Assembly: GCA_040183005.1 (NCBI GenBank)
Contig: JAMPIW010000002.1
Span: 248,001 to 312,000 of the forward strand
DNA: 64,000 nucleotides
Direction of reading: 5' to 3'
DNA from: Gammaproteobacteria bacterium
GTDB taxonomy: Bacteria > Pseudomonadota > Gammaproteobacteria > Ga0077554 > Ga007554
Under the pieces are notes generated by a model. It ran no database searches, had not been told where the DNA came from, and was given only the letters and a program-made list of their open reading frames with translations. Positions 17,219 to 26,333 of the stretch are shown in pieces; position 1 is the first letter of the stretch; each line of letters opens with the position of its first letter. A program made the position numbers and the translations under genes.

Positions 17219-17527
17219 TCAGGCGTGGAGAGATTGGGGCGGGGCGCGAGCGGAGAAATTGGCAACGAAGCGTTGAGCCGGTATAGCGGCATTCGCTGGC
17301 AAAACAATATTGTCTGCCACGCGCGACACCACCAGAGGCGTACTCTTGACGACCGGCGTGCTGCCCAGATGATGCGCCGTAAGACACATCTCGCAGGCTG
17401 TGCTGGGCTTGTGAAACTGATGATCGATCTCGTGCGCGATCAAACCAAATTGCGCAAACAGCAACGCCAGCGCCAGGAACATGGCGCCGTGCTTGGCGAG
17501 CAAAATGGAACGCAGCACTAGGATCAT
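17219..17527 (-). CDS. Small His/Cys-containing DUF2946-like protein
   Basis: One hundred and two residues with an N-terminal hydrophobic helix and a potential metal-binding stretch, HEIDHQFHKPSTACEMCLTAHH (split: HEIDHQFH, then CEMC, then HH). This layout resembles DUF2946 proteins found with metal uptake genes. It is the first gene of the minus-strand cluster, 97 bases upstream of the barrel-protein gene. A role as periplasmic metal binder is an inference from residues and context. Confidence 0.65.
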   Translation of the reverse strand: MILVLRSILLAKHGAMFLALALLFAQFGLIAHEIDHQFHKPSTACEMCLTAHHLGSTPVVKSTPLVVSRVADNIVLPANAAIPAQRFVANFSARAPPQSLHA

Positions 17528-17558
17528 TCGGATGGATTAAACCAGAGTCAGATACAAC

Positions 17559-17581
17559 ACGGTACAATATAAACATATTCC
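17559..17581. promoter_or_regulatory. AT-rich imperfect palindrome, possible Zur-type operator
   Basis: The 54-base divergent gap between the metal cluster and prmC holds GGTACAATATAAACATATTC, an AT-rich partial dyad loosely like Zur boxes. It is weak; it is noted only because the cluster would be expected to be metal-controlled. Confidence 0.22.
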
Positions 17582-18448
17582 ATGACCATGACAAGCAAAC
17601 CCATGACCATCGCCGAGGCACTGAATCAGGCCACCCTGCACCTTGTTGCCTTGCACGACACAGCCCGGCTCGACGCCGAAACCCTGCTCGCTTTCACGCT
17701 GAAACGTAACCGCAGCCATCTCCATGCCTGGCCCGACCGGCAACTCCAACCCGAGCAACAGGCGCGTTTCAATGCACTGATCGAACGCCGCGCCGCAGGC
17801 GAGCCCGTAGCCTATCTCACCGGTCGCCGCGAGTTCTGGTCGCTGGAGCTGCAGGTAACACCCGCCACACTCATCCCCCGCCCGGAAACGGAGCTGCTGG
17901 TCGAACTCGCCCTGCAACACACCCCCCCCAATGCCACATGGCGCATCGCCGATCTCGGCACCGGTTCGGGCGCCATCGCGCTGGCTATCGCCAGCGAGCT
18001 CCCCACCTGCCGGGTCATCGCCACTGACCGTTCCACAACCGCCCTGGAAGTGGCGCGCCGTAATGCTGTGACACATAGCATTCGCAACGTGGAATTCCGT
18101 GAAGGCAACTGGCTGGAACCGCTCAAGGAAGAAATTTTTAATCTGATAGTGTCAAATCCGCCTTATGTCGCCAGCACCGACACTCGACTGAACACCAGCG
18201 AAATCCGCTTCGAACCCCTCACTGCCTTGGCCTCTGGCCCGGAGGGGTTGGACGATATTCGGCTTATCGCCGATCAGGCGCGCCAAAACCTCGCCCCCGA
18301 CGGTTGGCTACTGCTAGAGCATGGGTTTGATCAGGGCGCGGAGGTGATGCAACTGCTGCTGAATCTGGGATATCGGCAAGTACAAGGCCATCAGGATGTG
18401 GCAGGGCTAGACCGGGTGACATGTGGACTGAAAGGTAAGGCGGATTAG
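17582..18448 (+). CDS. prmC: Release factor glutamine methyltransferase
   Basis: Methylates the GGQ glutamine of peptide release factors. The 288-residue product has the helical N-terminal substrate domain, then a Rossmann methyltransferase with ADLGTGSGAIALAIA (SAM binding) and the catalytic SNPPYVAS. Length and motifs match PrmC. Here it is not beside prfA or hemA; it stands alone between the metal cluster and a peroxiredoxin gene. Confidence 0.93.
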   Translation: MTMTSKPMTIAEALNQATLHLVALHDTARLDAETLLAFTLKRNRSHLHAWPDRQLQPEQQARFNALIERRAAGEPVAYLTGRREFWSLELQVTPATLIPRPETELLVELALQHTPPNATWRIADLGTGSGAIALAIASELPTCRVIATDRSTTALEVARRNAVTHSIRNVEFREGNWLEPLKEEIFNLIVSNPPYVASTDTRLNTSEIRFEPLTALASGPEGLDDIRLIADQARQNLAPDGWLLLEHGFDQGAEVMQLLLNLGYRQVQGHQDVAGLDRVTCGLKGKAD

Positions 18449-18460
18449 ACGCCAGAAATA

Positions 18461-18494
18461 TAGGGTGGGTTAGCGTTTTTTTGCGTAACCCACC
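18461..18494. repeat. Palindromic TAGGGTGGGTTAGCG hairpin after prmC
   Basis: GGTGGGTTAGCG and CGTAACCCACC pair around a T-rich loop, 13 bases past the prmC stop. A member of the dispersed GGGTTA/TAACCC hairpin family; it could also end transcription, since the loop carries seven T. Confidence 0.55.
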
Positions 18495-18605
18495 AAGCGT
18501 TGGCCGCTTCCGGCATCCTGCCTCTCGCGGCACTTGTGCATCCATGCACGACGCGTAGCAACTCAACGCCTTATCTTTAACAACATTAAACTTACAGCTT
18601 TGACA

Positions 18606-19208
18606 TTAAAGCTCTGCAGCGTGAGCAGCCAGATACTCGGCAACCCCTGCCGTGCTCGCCTTCATACCGGGCTTACCTTTCTGCCAGCCAGCCGGGCAGA
18701 CTTCCCCATGCTGTTCGAAGAATTGCAGGGCATCCACCATGCGGATGGCCTCATCCACGTTCCGCCCCAGGGGCAGGTCGTTAACTACCTGGTGACGCAC
18801 GATGCCGTCACGGTCAATGAGAAAGGTACCGCGCAACGCCACCGCATCATTGATCAGGACATCGTAATCACGGGCGATAGACTTGGTAAGATCCGCCACC
18901 ATGGGAAACTTCACCTGCCCCAGACCACCATTGTTGACCGGGGTGTTTTTCCATGCCAGATGGGTGAACTGGGAGTCCACGCTAACTGAGATGACTTCGG
19001 TATTACGATCCTTGAAATCCTGGTAGCGGTGATCAAAAGCCAGGATCTCCGAGGGGCACACGAAAGTAAAATCAAGGGGATAGAAAAAAAGTACGGCGTG
19101 TTTGCCCTTGATATGCGAAAGCAGGTTAAAGCTTTCGTTGATCTCATTGTTGCCCATCACTGCGGTTACAGTGAAATCCGGCGCGGGTTTGCCAACTAAA
19201 ACGGCCAT
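18606..19208 (-). CDS. Typical 2-Cys peroxiredoxin (AhpC/TSA family)
   Basis: A 200-residue thiol peroxidase. Peroxidatic Cys51 is in FTFVCPSEILAF and resolving Cys171 in GEVCPAGWQKG, the pair that forms the intersubunit disulfide. The first residues MAVLVGKPAPDFTVTAVMG are typical for the Prx1/AhpC group. A strong AAGGAGG ribosome site precedes the ATG. No AhpF gene is adjacent, so thioredoxin is the probable reductant. Confidence 0.93.
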   Translation of the reverse strand: MAVLVGKPAPDFTVTAVMGNNEINESFNLLSHIKGKHAVLFFYPLDFTFVCPSEILAFDHRYQDFKDRNTEVISVSVDSQFTHLAWKNTPVNNGGLGQVKFPMVADLTKSIARDYDVLINDAVALRGTFLIDRDGIVRHQVVNDLPLGRNVDEAIRMVDALQFFEQHGEVCPAGWQKGKPGMKASTAGVAEYLAAHAAEL

Positions 19209-19294
19209 TGTGTGCCTCCTTACGTTTTAATAATAGAAATAGAATAAGTCCAATTGTGGGTGAAGTGTATCAAATATTCAAGGAAGAATGGCCG

Positions 19295-19990
19295 TCATTT
19301 TTTCTCCGCCACCAGCCGCGCAAACTGCCCTTCCCTGAGCGGCGTATTGTCCAGCACCGAAAAACCGCTGCGCTCCAGCAGATAAGCCAGGTCATCGCGG
19401 GAAAAGCGGTTGTGCTCGATAAAGTGGGTGAAGATATCCTCCAGTTCGTCCAGCGGCGTGGCGGGATCGAACACCTTCTGCTCCGATGTCTCGTTGCGGA
19501 CGTAAAAATCCAGTGGCGAGCGCACCCAATCAAGCACATAAAAACGGCCACCCTGCTTGAGGCAGCGCCGCACCTCGCGCAGCACGCGCACCGGCTGGCT
19601 GAGTTCGTGCAACACCACCGAAGCGATGGCGGCGTCTATGGAGTTGTCAGCCAACGGCAAGTGTGGATCATGCAGATCGGCGGGGATCACCTCGCAACCC
19701 GGGGGCAACTCCCCCATCGCCTCCAGCATATAGGGCGCACACTCCACCCCGATGGCACGCGCCCCCGGATAGCGCTGGGCAAGCGCTCGCAGGAAGAGTC
19801 CCGGACCACTGCCAAGATCGAGCACCACGGGCGGCGTAGACAGCACCGGCTCAATCCACTTCCCCCACGCCACCCAGAATTCCTCATTGAAACGGCCCGC
19901 GAAGGTATCCTTCATCAACTGGGCAAAATTTTCACCGTGGCGGTGATGTTTTGCGAGCATGGCCTGGGTACGTTCCAGCATTTCTGACAT
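19295..19990 (-). CDS. SAM-dependent class I methyltransferase
   Basis: About 231 residues with the SAM-binding motif VVLDLGSGPGLFLRAL, acidic GVECAPYM, and a later SIDAAIASVVLHELSQPVRVLREVRR typical of UbiE/Methyltransf_11 enzymes. ATG at 19990 (MSEMLERTQAML) is preferred over 20017 because the upstream segment is not family-like. The substrate is unknown. It ends 86 bases before the peroxiredoxin start and is codirectional. Confidence 0.82.
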   Translation of the reverse strand: MSEMLERTQAMLAKHHRHGENFAQLMKDTFAGRFNEEFWVAWGKWIEPVLSTPPVVLDLGSGPGLFLRALAQRYPGARAIGVECAPYMLEAMGELPPGCEVIPADLHDPHLPLADNSIDAAIASVVLHELSQPVRVLREVRRCLKQGGRFYVLDWVRSPLDFYVRNETSEQKVFDPATPLDELEDIFTHFIEHNRFSRDDLAYLLERSGFSVLDNTPLREGQFARLVAEKK

Positions 19991-20044
19991 AAATTTCTCA
20001 CGGTTAAGAATGCGCAATGGTCTAATATTTATGGCCTGTCGGCC

Positions 20045-20314
20045 TTATTCGATCTCAAATCCTATGATGTCCGGCACCTCGGTGGGTGTACACACTACAT
20101 CTATGACATGCGCCAGCGGTGGGCCGTTCCATAGCCAGCCGCGCAACTTTTCCACCTGCTCCGCTTCCCCACAGGCCAACACTTCAACACGCCCATCGGA
20201 CAAGTTTCGCGCCCAGCCGGTGACGCCCAACGCCAAGGCATGCCTGCGCGCAGCAGCGCGGAAGGCGACACCCTGTACCCGTCCTGATACCAGACAACTC
20301 ACACAAACCGTCAT
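20045..20314 (-). CDS. acyP: Acylphosphatase
   Basis: A small (89-residue) enzyme hydrolysing acyl phosphates. It shows the family phosphate-binding loop with catalytic arginine, SGRVQGVAFRAAARRHA, and the catalytic asparagine in GWARNLSDGRVEV. Length is standard. It precedes the methyltransferase gene on the same strand by about 50 bases. Confidence 0.93.
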   Translation of the reverse strand: MTVCVSCLVSGRVQGVAFRAAARRHALALGVTGWARNLSDGRVEVLACGEAEQVEKLRGWLWNGPPLAHVIDVVCTPTEVPDIIGFEIE

Positions 20315-20402
20315 ATGGAAAAGCCCATCTCACACCAAGTAACGCTATAATTCACAGACAGCTCTACGCCCTCTGTGACAAACAAAATATCAAGGAGAAT
20401 CC

Positions 20403-21804
20403 ATGACCAACGATACCACCTGCCGCACTGAAAAAGACAGCCTGGGCGAACTGGCCGTGCCCGCCGATGCATGGTATGGCATCCAGACGGCCCGTGCCGT
20501 TGCCAATTTTCCCCATCAGCGGTCGCGGGCCGGACCGCGACTTCGTTGCCGCCCATGTGCGCATCAAGCGCGCCGCCGCCGCCGCCAACCAGCAAGTGGG
20601 GTGGCTGGACGATACCCTGGCCTCCGCCATCACCACGGCATGCGACAAGATCCTTGGCGGCGAATACCTTGACCAGTTCGTGGTGGATCGTTTTCAGGCC
20701 GGCGCAGGCACCAGCCACAACATGAACAGCAACGAGGTCATCGCCAATCTTGCCAATGTGGCGCTGGGTGGCGTGCGCGGCGCGTACACGCCGGTCAACC
20801 CCAACGATCATGTCAACATGGGCCAAAGCACCAATGACACCATCCCCACCGCGATCCGCCTCGCCGCGCTGACCAAACTGCCGCGCCTGCTTGCCGCCGT
20901 ACGGACGATGGCAGACGAGTACGCGCGCATCGGCGCCAATGAGGCCGACACCGTTAAGAGCGGGCGCACCCACCTGCAGGACGCCGTGCCCACCACAATG
21001 GGGCGTGAATTCAACGCCTATGCCTGGACGTTGCGCCGCTGCTGCCAGCGTCTGGAGCAGGCCCGTCAACCTCTGTGCGAAACCGGCTTGGGTGGCAGCG
21101 CAGTGGGAACGGGGCTTAATACCGCGCCAGATTATGCAGTCAACGTGGCGGCGGAACTTGCGCGCTTGACCGGCGAGCCGATCCGCGCGGCGAACGACCT
21201 GGTGGCGCAGATGCAATCCATGCACGACCTGCAAACCCTGTCATCGGCGATCCGCGACCTCACCCTGGAACTGATCCGCATCGCCAACGACATGCGTCTG
21301 CTGGCCTCCGGCCCGCGCACCGGCTTGGGCGAAATACTGCTGCCTCCGGTACAGCCCGGCTCCAGCATCATGCCGGGCAAGGTGAATCCGGTGATGTTCG
21401 AAATGCTTAATCAGGTGTGCTATCAGGTGCTGGGCCAGGATGCCGCCATCGCCGCCATGACCCAGGCCGGACAACTGGAGTTGAACGTGATGATGCCAGC
21501 ACTGGGCTCGGCACTGTTCGATGCCATGGACTGGCTGACCAACGCCATCAACGCCGCCACCGAACTCAACCTCAAAGGCCTGCGCGTGGACCGCGAGCGC
21601 TGCAAGGAATTCCTGCACAACAGCGTCGGCCTCGCCACCCTGCTCAACACCCGCATCGGCTACGCCGCCGCCGCCGAGGTCGCCAAAACCTCGGAAAAGA
21701 CCGGCCGCCAAGTGCGCGACATCGTATCCGAACAAAATCTCATGACAGCGGAAGAATTCGATGCACTGGTGTTAAAGGCAGCGCAGGAGGGAAAGATAGA
21801 ATAA
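20403..21804 (+). pseudogene. aspA: Aspartate ammonia-lyase family gene with a +1 frameshift near its start
   Basis: Fumarase/aspartase superfamily, converting aspartate to fumarate and ammonia. The N terminus MTNDTTCRTEKDSLGELAVP and WYGIQTARAVANF is in the frame opened at 20403. ISGRGPDRDF and everything after is in the next frame, which remains open for 430 codons to the stop at 21804. The break is at CCCC 20511-20514, where CCC would restore a normal protein. The signature GSSIMPGKVNPV, the STNDTIPT loop and the GRTHLQDA helix are intact. A homopolymer sequencing error is as likely as true inactivation. Fumarate hydratase is the alternative; ADAWYGIQTARAVANFPIS favours aspartase. Confidence 0.8.
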
Positions 21805-21889
21805 CGCCGGCAGATGATGCAAGCTACAGAAAACACTAGAGATGATGGGGTACTACATTACCGAAATATTTCAACATTGCTCGCCCTCC

Positions 21890-23299
21890 CTATTGCTTCG
21901 ATTTACGCGCACCCGATAGCGATAGCGTCGACACCACATTGACCGTCACATCATCCACGTACCAGCCCGGACCCACACCACCATTGCCTAATCCATCGCG
22001 GCTCTGTCCCAGCAAAAAGCCGAGGCGCACCTTCTTGGCCGCATACGCCGACAAGTCCACCGAGGCGTTCGTCCATACCCCGGAAGTCAGCGTGTAACTG
22101 GCCAGCGTCGTCCAAGCTCCCCATACGCCGGAAGAGGTCTCCACGGAAATCTGCACATACCCTGCATCGGTATTATCGAAGGAGAACCAATGCCAAAAGC
22201 GCAGTCGCAACTCCTCGTCCGCACCCAAAGCGGGTAACCGCAGTGAAGGACTCACGAGCCGACCTTGGGTGTCTTCCGGATAATTGCCATTCAGGACGGT
22301 GCCGGCACATTGTGTGCCGCTGTGACACGCTGCCGGTCCCGCAGTCGGGGCACCGACCTCCCACATACCGTTGTCCGCCGACCAGTCACCCAGGCCGCTC
22401 TCGAAGCCGTCCGCATAAGGCAACGCCTTGGGCAATGGCTTTGCAATCTCAACCGCTACATCATCCACATACCAGCCCGGACCCACACCACCGTTGCCGA
22501 ATCCATCGCGGCTCTGCCTCAGCCAAAAGCCGAGGCGCACCTTATTGCCCGCATACGCCGACAAATCCACTGAGGCGCGTGTCCATACCCCGGAACTCAG
22601 CGTGTAACTGGTCAGCGAAGTCCAAGCGCCCCATACACCGGGTGAGGTCTCCACGGAAATCTGCACATACCCTGCGTCGGTATTATCGAAGGAGAACCAG
22701 TGCCAGAAACGTAACTGCAATTCTTCGCCCGATTCCAGCGCGGGTAACTGGAGCGAGCGGCTGATCAGCCGACTCTGCGTGTCTTCCGGATAATTGCCAT
22801 TGAGAACCGTACCGGCGCAGCGTGCTCCGCTGTGGCATTGCGTAGGAGCGGTGTCGTCCGGATCTCCGATCTCCCATACCCCATTGTCGGTCGACCAATC
22901 TACATCGAGATCCGCGTTCTCATAATCGGTGGTATACAGCGGCGCCGGACCCGGCCCCGGTGGGTGTCCATATAACGACTTGAATATGCCGAGATCCAAG
23001 GAGTTGATACGTCCATCGCCATTCAAATCGGCGTTCGGGTTATAGTTTGGATCTCCTATCACACTGCCAAAGGCCTTTTTGAAGAGCCCGAGGTCGAGCG
23101 AATTGGTTAGTCCGTCGTTGTTGAGGTCGGCATCACAGAGGTTGCCCAAACCGTCCTGATCAGTATCACGCTGATCGGTGTTTACTACGACGCGACAGTT
23201 GTCGCGGATATCAGGGATGCCGTCACCATCGAGGTCCGTTAAGGCAAAAGCGGGTGCTGCGAACAAGAACAGCGCGGCGAGAATCACTACCTTCCTCAT
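21890..23299 (-). CDS. Secreted protein with N-terminal dockerin and two MAM-like beta-sandwich repeats
   Basis: A 469-residue exported protein. Signal peptide MRKVVILAALFLFAAPAFA is followed by calcium-binding thrombospondin type-3-like turns (DLDGDGIPDIRDNC, DTDQDGLGNLCD). Next comes a type-I-dockerin-like pair, DLNNDGLTNSLDLGLFKKAF and DLNGDGRINSLDLGIFKSLY. Two copies of a ~155-residue domain follow that are near-identical to each other (ECHSGxxCAGTVLNGNYPED..., FWHWFSFDNTDAGYVQISVE, GGVGPGWYVDDV). The repeats resemble MAM/laminin-G-type adhesion domains with paired cysteines. The dockerin resembles that of the neighbouring protease. No catalytic motif seen. Confidence 0.8.
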   Translation of the reverse strand: MRKVVILAALFLFAAPAFALTDLDGDGIPDIRDNCRVVVNTDQRDTDQDGLGNLCDADLNNDGLTNSLDLGLFKKAFGSVIGDPNYNPNADLNGDGRINSLDLGIFKSLYGHPPGPGPAPLYTTDYENADLDVDWSTDNGVWEIGDPDDTAPTQCHSGARCAGTVLNGNYPEDTQSRLISRSLQLPALESGEELQLRFWHWFSFDNTDAGYVQISVETSPGVWGAWTSLTSYTLSSGVWTRASVDLSAYAGNKVRLGFWLRQSRDGFGNGGVGPGWYVDDVAVEIAKPLPKALPYADGFESGLGDWSADNGMWEVGAPTAGPAACHSGTQCAGTVLNGNYPEDTQGRLVSPSLRLPALGADEELRLRFWHWFSFDNTDAGYVQISVETSSGVWGAWTTLASYTLTSGVWTNASVDLSAYAAKKVRLGFLLGQSRDGLGNGGVGPGWYVDDVTVNVVSTLSLSGARKSKQ

Positions 23300-23505
23300 A
23301 AAGCCTCCCTGAAATACAACTGTATCCCAAAAGTATCAACCCACCGATATCAGAGGGTCATATCAAAATAAGATACCCATCTTTTCCATTCCCTAACAAT
23401 TCATCTCGCCGCCGTAAAACAAAGATCCGCGCTCCTTATCAAAATTGCTCGTCAAGCATTAAAGAAATGGCCTGACCCTTGGGCTTATGGATTTTCATGC
23501 ATTAA

Positions 23506-23530
23506 CCGGGCCGATCATATGATCGGCCGG
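23506..23530 (-). terminator. Hairpin between the two dockerin genes
   Basis: CCGG-G-CCGATCAT pairs with ATGATCGG-CCGG in the gap after the protease gene. No T-run follows on the minus strand, so termination would be partial or Rho-assisted. Confidence 0.4.
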
Positions 23531-23574
23531 TTTCTCCGGTTAAGGTGTGGTTCTCAGTGAGAGAACATTGCGGG

Positions 23575-26199
23575 TCAATTCAACCCCGACGGACCCGGCG
23601 GTAGACCGAACAACTTCTTGAACGTACCCAGGTCGAGGGAATTTACCCTGCGGTCGCCATTGAAATCAGCGGCATCCTTAAGGTCATCATTGGCAGTTGA
23701 GGTCGGCCCGAAGGCCCGCTTAAACAGCCCCAGATCGAGCGAGTTGGTCATGTTGTCATTGTTCAGGTCGCCATCGCAGATGTTGCCATATCCGTCACCG
23801 TCGCTGTCGAGCTGGTCCGGGTTAGGAATCTTTAAGCAATTATCGGCATAGTCAGGCACCCCGTCGACGTCGCTGTCCGCCTGCGCCCCGAACGGCGTGA
23901 ACCCACTCGATGCAGTCATCAGTTTGTCCGTCCCTGCAAACAGACAGCTGAATTGTTGGGCCTGCAACTTCGGGTCGCGGAGTTCGCCGCTGAATCTGCC
24001 ATCACGTCCTACAAATACCGTGATGCTAACCGGAAGAATCTGCCGCTTGCCATCGATTCCAACCACCTGAACAAACAGTCCCTGGCCAGTGGGATAATAA
24101 TCACCAATACCCTCCAGCGTGCCTGCGAAGGTAATCAACCCGTTGCTATTCTTGTCACCGGTGCACCGTAACCGCGTGCGATTAAGCACACGCGAATCCA
24201 CCTGCACACCACCGAGGGGTTTGTACTCGGGATGAACATCCTTCGGATTCATGTTATTCACCAGCATATTTAAGTACGATGCGGACACGTCGGTGAAGAA
24301 GCGCTTGCCGACTGGCTGAGGCGTAGCGCCGGACCGAATAATGATAGGCAGGTCGACAACCTGGGCAGGTGCCAGCTCAATGGTTTTCTTGCCGCCATTC
24401 AAGTCCACCTTCCAGTCATCCGGGACGTCTGTCTTATAGGTAAGATAGAAGGTTTTTTTCTGCACAAAATCATCATTGTGCAAACGAATGACATCCTTGA
24501 ACTTCGGCACACCCGGGCCAGTTGACGGTGCCTGGAAGTAAGATATGTTCTCTTGTTCGCGATCACCATCCTGGTTGCCTAGCACCAGCTCTCCTGCCAC
24601 GGCGGGCATCTTCACCCGCACACAGGTATGGAAGGCAAAAGTGCCCGCTGCGATTTGCGCAGGGGTCAACGCGAAGTTTGGCGTCCATTCCACATAGACG
24701 TCGACGGTGCCCCCGGCTGGAATGGAGGCGAGCGCAGGAAACTGCGCTGAGCTGACGCTGCCAATGGGCGCCCAACCACTCGCTCCGGCGATGCCGAGTC
24801 CGGGTGGGTCAGTAATCTCCCAGTTGACCACCACGTTAGTCGCCGCCTGAGTGCCGACATTCCGAACACGGGCGTAAAGCCGATTGACCTGGCCGACCGC
24901 AGGGTCATCACCATTCCCCACCGGGACAGTGCCGCCAGCAAGATCCGACCACATGCCATAACGGTAGGTGCCGTAGCCGTTGACGGGGCTGTCGACCCAG
25001 ATATCCGTTGTTTCCCAGGTATTGCCCGGTGGAGAGGTCCAGGGATTGAGCATGATGTCGGGCTGTAGCGCTTGATCATTGCAGCGCGCCGTGACGGTGT
25101 AGTTGTCATCGTCTATTTTCTTTATGGCAACTGTGATGCCATCGCCGCTAAAAGTATCACCACCGTGCCACAGCGCATTACGATTACAACTTCCTGTGCA
25201 GCCTGGCGTCTGGTTGCGGCCGATTACTTGCACCACCGGGTTAGCGCCTTCATTGACGCGCTCAATTATCACGCCTTCGTCGGGAATGCCATTGGGCGTG
25301 AAAAAGGCATTGAGTTCATCACCCAGCACACGGCGGCGTACGCTCATCATATAGTAGAAGGAACCCGTGAGCTGTACTTTAAATGCCTGTATGTTGGGTT
25401 TGCCGGTCGGGTCATACTCCATGGCCCAAAGGTTGGCGATCTCTCCCCCTTTGGCACAAGAAATCGTCTGGTATTTTGAGGGTGGTAGCCAACCTGGAAA
25501 ACCCTGGGTAGTCTGCTTCTCAAATGGTCCTGTCTGACCGGGATAATTAGCATCCATCAACTCAAATGCATTGTTGTAGTTGCTTGGATGCGCAGGCCCG
25601 GCTTGCTGGAAGGCATGTCCCATCTCATGCGCCCAGCGCCCCCAGACTGCCCTGTCACTATCACTCGGGTTTTCGCTGAAGATAGCACAGCCCACATACT
25701 TTACTGGCCCGCCAGGACCCATATTCAGATTGCACTTGGTCGCCTGCCCACGGTGAAACTGTGCGGGATTGGTCTCCGCCATCACGACCATCACTTCATC
25801 CACATTGGTCCAGTCCAGTCCAGCGGGAGCGTTGGCGATGGCATCGTCAAGAACCTTGCCGAATTTGGTGCCGTTTGAAAGATCCCCATCAACGAAATCA
25901 TCGATATAGGCGCTTCGATTGTCCGGCAACTGAATCAGGTTCGAAACAACGGAGGATATGTTGATTTTGGTATAGGAAGTGTGCTGCCAGAGAAGATTGA
26001 GATCGGTGTCGAAGAATGATTGAACTTGCGCTTGTGAGTAACGTGATGTCGCCGCGTAGTCGTGGAAGTAAACTCGTAGCACCATCGCTTTTTTGGTGCC
26101 AAGCACATCGGCCCCGAAAGAAAGGAGAGGGGTTATTAGTCCCCCACCAAGCAACAGCAACACGCAGAATTTTCTAATTTTTGTTCCGAAGCCAGTCAT
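23575..26199 (-). CDS. Secreted zinc metalloprotease-like protein with C-terminal dockerin
   Basis: About 874 residues from the ATG at 26199, chosen for GGGAGGA five bases upstream. A signal peptide is followed by a catalytic-type domain with HEMGH (about residues 191-195) in WGRWAHEMGHAFQQ, a zincin active site. A mid-region of Ig-like/CARDB-type modules follows (PVNGYGTYRYGMWSD, then NRLYARVRNVGTQAATNVVVNW). The C-terminal 100 residues hold type-3 calcium turns (DSDVDGVPDYADNC) and a dockerin pair, DLNNDNMTNSLDLGLFKRAF and DFNGDRRVNSLDLGTFKKLF. The third zinc ligand is not certain. It lies 135 bases after the cohesin gene, same direction. Confidence 0.8.
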   Translation of the reverse strand: MTGFGTKIRKFCVLLLLGGGLITPLLSFGADVLGTKKAMVLRVYFHDYAATSRYSQAQVQSFFDTDLNLLWQHTSYTKINISSVVSNLIQLPDNRSAYIDDFVDGDLSNGTKFGKVLDDAIANAPAGLDWTNVDEVMVVMAETNPAQFHRGQATKCNLNMGPGGPVKYVGCAIFSENPSDSDRAVWGRWAHEMGHAFQQAGPAHPSNYNNAFELMDANYPGQTGPFEKQTTQGFPGWLPPSKYQTISCAKGGEIANLWAMEYDPTGKPNIQAFKVQLTGSFYYMMSVRRRVLGDELNAFFTPNGIPDEGVIIERVNEGANPVVQVIGRNQTPGCTGSCNRNALWHGGDTFSGDGITVAIKKIDDDNYTVTARCNDQALQPDIMLNPWTSPPGNTWETTDIWVDSPVNGYGTYRYGMWSDLAGGTVPVGNGDDPAVGQVNRLYARVRNVGTQAATNVVVNWEITDPPGLGIAGASGWAPIGSVSSAQFPALASIPAGGTVDVYVEWTPNFALTPAQIAAGTFAFHTCVRVKMPAVAGELVLGNQDGDREQENISYFQAPSTGPGVPKFKDVIRLHNDDFVQKKTFYLTYKTDVPDDWKVDLNGGKKTIELAPAQVVDLPIIIRSGATPQPVGKRFFTDVSASYLNMLVNNMNPKDVHPEYKPLGGVQVDSRVLNRTRLRCTGDKNSNGLITFAGTLEGIGDYYPTGQGLFVQVVGIDGKRQILPVSITVFVGRDGRFSGELRDPKLQAQQFSCLFAGTDKLMTASSGFTPFGAQADSDVDGVPDYADNCLKIPNPDQLDSDGDGYGNICDGDLNNDNMTNSLDLGLFKRAFGPTSTANDDLKDAADFNGDRRVNSLDLGTFKKLFGLPPGPSGLN

Positions 26200-26333
26200 G
26201 GTGTTCCTCCCAAGCATGGATACTTCGAGAAACGCGCCCCCACACGCAAGGGCGCGGGATTAAATTGAAAAGGCTATATCACCGTGACCGCCACCAGGTT
26301 GGCCTCTCGTTCTGCAGTGAAATAGCCCAATGG

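Noticed and set aside
25600-25640. Metzincin-type active site in the dockerin protease
   Set aside because: HEMGH is present but the spacing to a third His (HExxHxxGxxH) does not fit, so I call only a zincin of uncertain family.
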